Under the pieces are notes generated by a model, which worked only from the letters and a program-made list of their open reading frames with translations, ran no database searches and was not told where the DNA came from. This document shows, in pieces, positions 7,034 to 14,046 of a stretch of DNA of 14,046 bases; position 1 is the stretch's first letter; each line of letters opens with the position of its first letter. Position numbers and translations under genes: made by a program. This DNA comes from DASSHC01 sp035693105. GTDB lineage: Bacteria; Chloroflexota; Chloroflexia; Thermomicrobiales; Thermomicrobiaceae. The stretch is from positions 1 through 14,046 of the forward strand of contig DASSHC010000330.1 of assembly GCA_035693105.1 (NCBI GenBank). Reading direction: 5' to 3'.

Positions 7034-8918
7034 TGGCGCAGACCGCCATCACGGTCCAGCGTGAGTACGCGCGACGGTATTCGATCTGGGACTGGATCAC
7101 CACGGTCGATCACAAGAAGATCGGCATCCTCTATCTCATGACCTCGCTGGTCTTCTTCTGTATCGGCGGCCTCCTGGCGCTGATGATTCGCACCCAGCTC
7201 GCGCGGCCCAACGAGACGCTGCTGTCGCCGGATACCTATAATCAGGTCTTCACCATGCACGGCACCATCATGATCTTCCTGGTGGTCATGCCGCTGAATT
7301 CGGCCTTCTTCAATATCCTGGTGCCGCTGATGATCGGCGCTCGCGATGTCGCCTTCCCGCGCCTCAATGCCTTCAGCTACTGGACCTTCCTCTTCGGGGC
7401 GCTCCTGATGCTCAGCAGCTTCCTCTTCGGCGCCGCGCCGAACGACGGCTGGTTCGGCTACGCCAACCTGACGACGGCGCGCTACTCGCCGGGCCTGAAC
7501 GTCGATTTCTGGATCTTCGGACTGCAGATCCTCGGCATCGCCTCGGTCGCCGCCGCGCTGAACTTTATCGTCACCATCATCAACATGCGCGCACCCGGCA
7601 TGCGCATGATGCGCGTGCCACCCTTCGCCTGGATGACACTGATCACCTCGGTCCTGCTGGTGCTGGCCTTCCCTTCGCTGACGGTCGGCTTGATCGAGCT
7701 GATGTTTGACCGCTACTTCGGCACGCTCTTCTTTGAGCCGACGCAGGGCGGCTCGGTTCTCCTCTGGCAACACCTCTTCTGGATCTTCGGCCACCCGGAG
7801 GTCTACATCCTGATTCTGCCGGCGATGGGGATCGTCTCCGAGATCCTGCCGACCTTCGCGGGCAAGCCGCTCTTCGGCTACCCCTTCGTGATCTATTCGG
7901 GCATCGCCATCGCCTTCCTCTCGTTCGGCGTCTGGGCACACCACATGTTCGCCGTCGGCCTCGGCCCGGTGCCGAACTCCGTCTTCGCTACCACCACGAT
8001 GCTGATCGCGATCCCCACGGGAGTGAAGATCTTCAACTGGATCGGCACGCTCTGGGGCGGCTCGATCCACATTACGCCGGCGCTCTTATATGCCGCGGGC
8101 TTCGTCGGCATGTTCACCATCGGCGGTATCAGCGGCGTGATGCACGCCTCGGTGCCGGTCGACTACTGGCAGACCGACTCGTACTTCATCGTCGCCCACT
8201 TCCACTACGTCCTGTTCGGCGGCTCGATCATGGCCATCTTCGGCGGGATCTACTACTGGTTCCCCAAGATCTTCGGGCGCATGCTCGATGAGAAGCTCGG
8301 CATCTACCACTTCTGGATCACGCTCATCGGCTTCAACATGACCTTCTTCCCGATGCACTTCCTCGGCATCGCCGGGATGCCGCGGCGCATCTACACCTAT
8401 CATTCCGGCCTGGGCTGGGATTTCTGGAACTTCTTCGAGACGATAGGCGCCTACATCATCGGCGTCGGCGTGCTCCTCTTCGCCTACAACATCATCAAGT
8501 CGATGCGCTCGGGCGAGCTGGCGCCGCCCGATCCGTGGGACGCGCGCACGCTGGAGTGGGCCATCCCCTCGCCGGCGCCGGAGTACAACTTCGCCGAGAT
8601 CCCTGAGGTCCACTCGCGCGACGCCTACTGGGAGGCCAAGTACGGCGGCGAGACGCCCAACTGGCTCAAGGTCGATCAGAACCCGCCGCCCAACGCCGGC
8701 CAGCGCATTCACATGCCCGGCCCTTCGTACTTCCCGATTCTCGTGTCGCTCGGGCTACTGATCGCCGGCATCGGCATGGTGATGCACGGGTCTGACTCTA
8801 TCGCGCACACCTACGCGTGGTTCGTCACCGGCATCGGCATGTTCTTGACGGTGGTCAGCCTGGTCGGCTGGTCGTTGGAGCCCATCGAGAAGACGGCTGA
8901 GCGGGAGAGGGCACGAGT

Positions 8919-8922
<4 letters not shown>
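7033..8922 (+). CDS. coxA: Cytochrome c oxidase subunit I (aa3/caa3, A1-type)
   Basis: 629 residues. Catalytic subunit that reduces oxygen to water and pumps protons, with heme a, heme a3 and CuB. Visible ligands: H76 (heme a, in TMHGT), H254 with Y258 in GHPEVY (CuB ligand and cross-linked Tyr), H303-H304 (CuB), H389 (heme a3) and H391 (heme a) in VAHFHYVLFGG. Glu256 in the GHPEVY motif marks the A1 D-channel type, and PTGVKIF carries the K-channel Thr and Lys. After the 12 core helices, two further hydrophobic segments near the C-terminus (SYFPILVSLGLL and YAWFVTGIGMFLTVV) give the extended form common in caa3 enzymes. Start ATG 7033 has GGGGGG (7021-7026) 6 bases upstream. It overlaps the 21-codon ORF by one base and coxC by four. 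Confidence 0.98.
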
Positions 8923-9530
<608 letters not shown>

Positions 9531-9567
9531 GCGGCGGGCGTAGGCAGAGGAACGGGGGAGCGCGGCC

Positions 9568-9879
9568 ATGAGCCATCAGCCAGGAGAGTCGGTCATCGAC
9601 CACGCCCATCCGGGCGCGTCGACGTACATCAAGCTCGCGGTGGTGCTGGGCATCATCACCATGGCGGAGGTAATCACCTATTACCTCACCGGCCTCTCGG
9701 TCTATCTGATCGTCACGGCGCTGATCATTCTCTCGGCGCTCAAGTTCATCTTCGTCGTGTCGTACTACATGCACCTGAAGTACGACGCGCGGCTCTTGAC
9801 CGGCATCTTCGTCTGGGGGCTCTTCGTCGCCACCTCGATCATCCTGGCGATGATGCTCCTCTACCATGCCTACCTGTAA
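9568..9879 (+). CDS. coxD: Cytochrome c oxidase subunit IV, prokaryotic type
   Basis: 103 residues with three predicted helices (YIKLAVVLGIITMAEVI, LIVTALIILSALKFIFVV, and LTGIFVWGLFVATSIILA regions) after a His-containing soluble N-terminus. The KFIFVVSYYMHLKYD segment between helices 2 and 3 is typical of the small COX4_pro/CtaF subunits (PF03626), which are structural and assist CuB-centre assembly. ATG 9568 is preceded by GGGGGAG (9554-9559) 37 bases after the coxC stop, so it is the last gene of the same operon. No assembly genes (SCO, heme a synthase) follow; hppA comes next after 149 bases. Confidence 0.88.
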   Translation: MSHQPGESVIDHAHPGASTYIKLAVVLGIITMAEVITYYLTGLSVYLIVTALIILSALKFIFVVSYYMHLKYDARLLTGIFVWGLFVATSIILAMMLLYHAYL

Positions 9880-9894
9880 GTAGGCGGCCGCGCG

Positions 9895-9934
9895 GCGCGC
9901 ACGGCGCGTCGCGTACAATCCGATCCGTGCGCGC
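9895..9934. repeat. Perfect 10-bp inverted repeat between coxD and hppA
   Basis: GCGCGCACGG (9895-9904) is repeated inverted as CCGTGCGCGC (9925-9934) with a 20-base spacer. The spacer contains TACAAT (9914-9919), five of six to a -10 box, but no good -35 stands 16-18 bases upstream. It may be a GC hairpin ending the cox message (no T-run follows), or paired operator half-sites over an hppA promoter. The remaining bases up to hppA show only its ribosome site. Confidence 0.45.
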
Positions 9935-10028
9935 GGAGCCAGCCGGTCGGGCAGCGTTCCGCGCATCTTTGTGTGTCGCTAGGACGGCATCGTCGCGACG
10001 GTGCCTCCAAAGGGGGAGAAACACTTCA

Positions 10029-12113
<2,085 letters not shown>

Positions 12114-12118
12114 CGCGA

Positions 12119-12166
12119 CACGCTACTGTCCCCTCTCCCAATCACGTGAGAGGGGACAGTAGCGTG
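12119..12166 (+). terminator. Perfect 19-bp hairpin just after hppA
   Basis: Arms 12119-12137 and 12148-12166 are fully complementary over 19 bp (core CTGTCCCCTCTC / GAGAGGGGACAG) with a 10-base loop, beginning 5 bases after the hppA stop. There is no T-run, so it may be a hairpin-only terminator, an mRNA 3' end protector, or a dispersed palindromic repeat; its CCCCTCTCC core recurs in the palindrome at 13918-13977. Confidence 0.6.
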
Positions 12167-12225
12167 ACCTCAAACTCATCATGCACCGTGTTTTCGGACA
12201 GCTACAACCTGAGTGTGATGGCGTG

Positions 12226-12248
12226 ATCGGGACACATCTGTCCCCGAT
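12226..12248. repeat. Inverted repeat with GGGACA/TGTCCC core
   Basis: ATCGGGACA (12226-12234) pairs with TGTCCCCGAT (12239-12248) with one bulged C and a 4-base loop. The GGGACA/TGTCCC core also occurs in the arms of the hairpin after hppA. Role unknown: possible operator, attenuator or end of a lost element. Confidence 0.45.
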
Positions 12249-12261
12249 ATATCCACCGCGC

Positions 12262-12289
12262 TTGACAGGGCCCGGCTAGTTGGTAACGT
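12262..12289 (+). promoter_or_regulatory. Candidate promoter for the secreted-protein gene
   Basis: A perfect TTGACA -35 (12262-12267) is followed after 16 bases by a weak -10, TAACGT (12284-12289). The leader to GTG 12489 would be about 190 bases. The perfect -35 in GC-rich DNA is notable; the -10 lowers certainty. Confidence 0.4.
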
Positions 12290-12488
12290 GAGGCTGGGCA
12301 CTACCGAATCGTGATTCCGACTCGAGATTCGAGCACGGCAATTGGTCTGATCGTACTCGCGTGCATGGTCACCACCATGAGAGTCGGGTGATCGCGTCTG
12401 GTGTTGGTCCGCGCTATACGCATGTGAAGGGAGGAAACGGATTCAAGGGCCGTCAATCTGTTGGTCAGAGAACGATCAAGGGGGAAGC

Positions 12489-13904
12489 GTGCTTTGTCGT
12501 CTCACCTTTATCCTGTCGCTGCTCGCGAGTCTCGCCGTCGCGTTGCCGGTTGCCGCAGCGCCCATTCAGGCCGGCGCCTTTAGCACGACCTGGGCACGCA
12601 CTGATCAGCCAGTCAAGAACCTCGTCGTCAGCCGCACCTGGATGTGGGGTCCGGAAGCCAACACCCCTCCGCTCGCTGAACCTTACGCCGAGGCTCCTGG
12701 GGGGACCCGAACGGTTCAGTATTTTGACAAGACACGCATGGAAGACAATTCCTGGCGCGAAGCGCAGTCGCCGTGGAATGTCACGAATGGGCTGCTAGCC
12801 GAGGAACTGATTACCGGCAAGCTGCAGCTGGGTGATAACAAGTTCGAGCAGCATGACCCCGCGCAGGTCAATGTGGCTGGCGACGCCAACGATCCCAATG
12901 GGCCGACGTATGCGACCTTCCACACGCTCATGGGTTACGGTGCCATTCCTGACGGATGGACAATCATCCAGACCGTCAATCGCGCCGGGCAGGTTGCTTC
13001 TGATCCGAATCTCACGAGCTACAACGTCGTCGCGCGGGATGTGGACGCGCCGACACATCATACGGTTGCCTCGGTGTTTTGGTCGTTTATGAACTCCAGC
13101 GGCACCGTGTACGAGAATGGCGGCTACACCAACGACACACTCTTCCAGAATCCGTTCTATGCCACCGGCTACCCGCTCACCGAAGCCTATTGGACCAACG
13201 TGCTGGTCGGCGGCGTTTCCAAGCAGGTCTTGGTGCAGGTGTTTGAGCGCCGCGTGCTTACGTACACGCCCTCGAACCCTGAGGGCTGGAAAGTCGAAGC
13301 CGGCAACGTCGGGCAGCACTACTACACGTGGCGCTATGTTCAGCTCGGTCAGACGCCATCGACGGGACAGCCCGGCACAGGGTCGACTCCGCCTCCGCCG
13401 TCAAACTCCGGGCCAGCAACCACCTTTGGCGACGGTATGTACCAGGTCGGGACCGACATTGCTTCCGGCACCTATCACAACAGCGACTCGTCGGCAGATT
13501 GTTACTGGGAGCGGCTCTCCGGCTTCGGCGGCTCGCTGGATGAGATCATCGCGAACGATATCACCGACAGCCGTACCATCGTCACCATTAGCCCAACGGA
13601 CAAGGGCTTCCACTCGGAACGCTGCGGCACCTGGATGCCGGACAACACCGCACTGACGTCCAGTCCAACGGCCGCGTTCGGAGATGGCACGTATCGAGTC
13701 GGGCGCGATATTGCACCGGGCACCTGGCGCAACAGCGGTTCATCGGATGAATGCTACTGGGAGCGACTCGCAGGGTTTGGCGGCACGCTCGACGAGATCA
13801 TCGCCAACGGCCTAAGCTCGAGCCAGCAGATTGTCGAGATCAAGTCCACCGATGTCGGAATTGCGTCCAATGCTAGTGGAACATGGACACGAATCGGGTC
13901 GTAG
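12489..13904 (+). CDS. Secreted protein of unknown function: Chloroflexota-type N-terminal domain plus two 84-residue repeats
   Basis: 471 residues. Start GTG 12489 with AGGGGGAA (12478-12485) just upstream gives a clear Sec signal peptide (CRLTFILSLLASLAVALPV, cleavage near AAA-API, residue 25). Residues about 30-285 form one domain with blocks WMWGPEAN, VQYFDKTRMEDNSW, VTNGLLAEELITGKLQLGD, SVFWSFMNSSG, LTYTPSNPEGW and AGNVGQHYYTWRY; I recall similar proteins, often in many copies, from Chloroflexota, with no known function. A Pro/Gly/Ser/Thr linker (287-312) leads to two tandem repeats starting FGDG at F313 and F397, each with GTDIA- or GRDIA-, CYWERL and GGxLDEIIAN. Repeat 1 has two Cys (C338, C379). 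Repeat 2 keeps C422, but the second is Ser463. No lipobox, membrane anchor or sorting motif. Codon use is less GC-biased than in hppA, hinting at a different history. Extracellular binding is a guess. Confidence 0.85.
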   Translation: MLCRLTFILSLLASLAVALPVAAAPIQAGAFSTTWARTDQPVKNLVVSRTWMWGPEANTPPLAEPYAEAPGGTRTVQYFDKTRMEDNSWREAQSPWNVTNGLLAEELITGKLQLGDNKFEQHDPAQVNVAGDANDPNGPTYATFHTLMGYGAIPDGWTIIQTVNRAGQVASDPNLTSYNVVARDVDAPTHHTVASVFWSFMNSSGTVYENGGYTNDTLFQNPFYATGYPLTEAYWTNVLVGGVSKQVLVQVFERRVLTYTPSNPEGWKVEAGNVGQHYYTWRYVQLGQTPSTGQPGTGSTPPPPSNSGPATTFGDGMYQVGTDIASGTYHNSDSSADCYWERLSGFGGSLDEIIANDITDSRTIVTISPTDKGFHSERCGTWMPDNTALTSSPTAAFGDGTYRVGRDIAPGTWRNSGSSDECYWERLAGFGGTLDEIIANGLSSSQQIVEIKSTDVGIASNASGTWTRIGS

Positions 13905-13917
13905 GTCGCCAACCTGA

Positions 13918-13977
13918 CCCTCACGTTCTCCCCTCTCCCAGCTTTGGCTCCGTTCGGAGAGGGGCCGGGGGTGAGGG
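13918..13977. terminator. Large imperfect palindrome between convergent genes
   Basis: An inner stem CCCCTCTCC (13930-13938) / GGAGAGGGG (13956-13964) and an outer stem CCCTCAC (13918-13924) / GTGAGGG (13971-13977), separated by a 5/6-base internal loop. It lies between the ends of two convergent genes and could terminate both, although no T-run is present. The composition resembles dispersed intergenic repeats of GC-rich bacteria. Confidence 0.55.
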
Positions 13978-13988
13978 CTCGTTCGCCC

Positions 13989-14046
13989 CTACTCGTACAC
14001 GTCGACCGCCAGCGCCTTGAAGCTCACCCAGACGGTGGCGCCGCTG
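13989..14046 (-). CDS. C-terminal end of an ABC transporter ATPase (TOBE domain), partial
   Basis: Only the last 18 codons are inside the window, ending at TAG (13989-13991 on the minus strand). They read SGATVWVSFKALAVDVYE. VWVSFKAxAV followed by a hydrophobic end is typical of the final strand of TOBE domains, especially in molybdate/tungstate (ModC-like) and related ATP-binding subunits. The fragment is too short to fix the substrate. The start and catalytic part lie beyond the window. Confidence 0.5.
   Translation of the reverse strand, partial: SGATVWVSFKALAVDVYE

Larger units (their letters stand above)
12167..12488. other. Non-coding leader region upstream of the secreted-protein gene
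   Basis: About 320 bases, visibly less GC-rich than the genes before it. It holds a hairpin (12226-12248), a promoter candidate (12262-12289) and a small palindrome CTCGA-GAT-TCGAG (12321-12333). Only short ORFs without ribosome sites occur. The stretch TTTTCGGACAGCTACAACC (12191-12209) and the following hairpin look like mobile-element debris, but no transposase is present, so this is only a suspicion. Confidence 0.5.

Noticed and set aside
5586..7103. About 500 open codons upstream of acsA on the minus strand, antisense to coxB
   Set aside because: Open only because of GC-rich codon bias opposite coxB and the intergenic region. The product is Arg/His/Asp-rich without family character, and the acsA ATG with a strong ribosome site lies at 5585.
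7030..8070. 346-codon minus-strand frame opposite coxA
   Set aside because: Shadow of coxA with extreme Asp/Arg/Glu/His content and no recognisable domain.
12181..12279. 32-codon ORF in the gap after hppA
   Set aside because: No ribosome binding site, contains the hairpin and the TTGACA box, and its composition looks random.
12321..12333. Small palindrome CTCGA-GAT-TCGAG
   Set aside because: Five-base arms are expected by chance; kept only as a remark on the leader region.
12361..12798. 145-codon frame overlapping the signal-peptide region of the secreted protein
   Set aside because: Second half is a frame-shifted shadow of the secreted-protein gene, Arg/Ser/Pro-rich, with no motif.

Overview
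The window is GC-rich and densely packed, with long spurious open frames on the opposite strand. The gene content suggests an aerobic bacterium of the Chloroflexota, probably Thermomicrobia-like (Sphaerobacter/Thermomicrobium type). This rests on a caa3-type oxidase operon, a K+-independent H+-pyrophosphatase, and a secreted protein whose N-terminal domain (YFDK, TNGLL, TYTP and AGNVGQHYY blocks) I associate with Chloroflexota. The taxonomic call is inference.

Positions 1-3370 hold mixed metabolic genes. They are the 3' end of an acyl-CoA reductase (LuxC family), a tightly coupled NCS2 purine-type permease, a small Cys-motif protein of unknown function, a convergent hotdog thioesterase (YdiI/MenI-like), and a divergent Mn-cupin. 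After a 238-base convergent gap with overlapping hairpins comes AMP-forming acetyl-CoA synthetase on the minus strand (3609-5585).

Positions 5586-12113 form the energy block. A 360-base divergent region carries a good minus-strand promoter for acs and two candidate plus-strand promoters for the cox operon. The operon is coxB (subunit II with CuA and a fused cytochrome c domain), coxA, coxC and coxD. A 21-codon ORF exactly fills the coxB-coxA gap, overlapping coxB by 4 bases (ATGA) and coxA by 1 base (TAATG), with its own Shine-Dalgarno. Next is hppA, a K+-independent membrane H+-PPase. The acetyl-CoA synthetase releases pyrophosphate and HppA can recover its energy as a proton gradient alongside the proton-pumping oxidase, so the neighbourhood is metabolically coherent.

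Positions 12114-14046 look different. A perfect 19-bp hairpin follows hppA, then about 320 bases of non-coding DNA with a second hairpin and a TTGACA promoter candidate. Then comes a secreted protein of unknown function with two 84-residue C-terminal repeats and visibly less GC-biased codon use, followed by another CCCCTCTCC/GGAGAGGGG palindrome. The window ends in the last 18 codons of a minus-strand gene that looks like the TOBE end of an ABC transporter ATPase. I see no rRNA, tRNA, CRISPR array or transposase gene.
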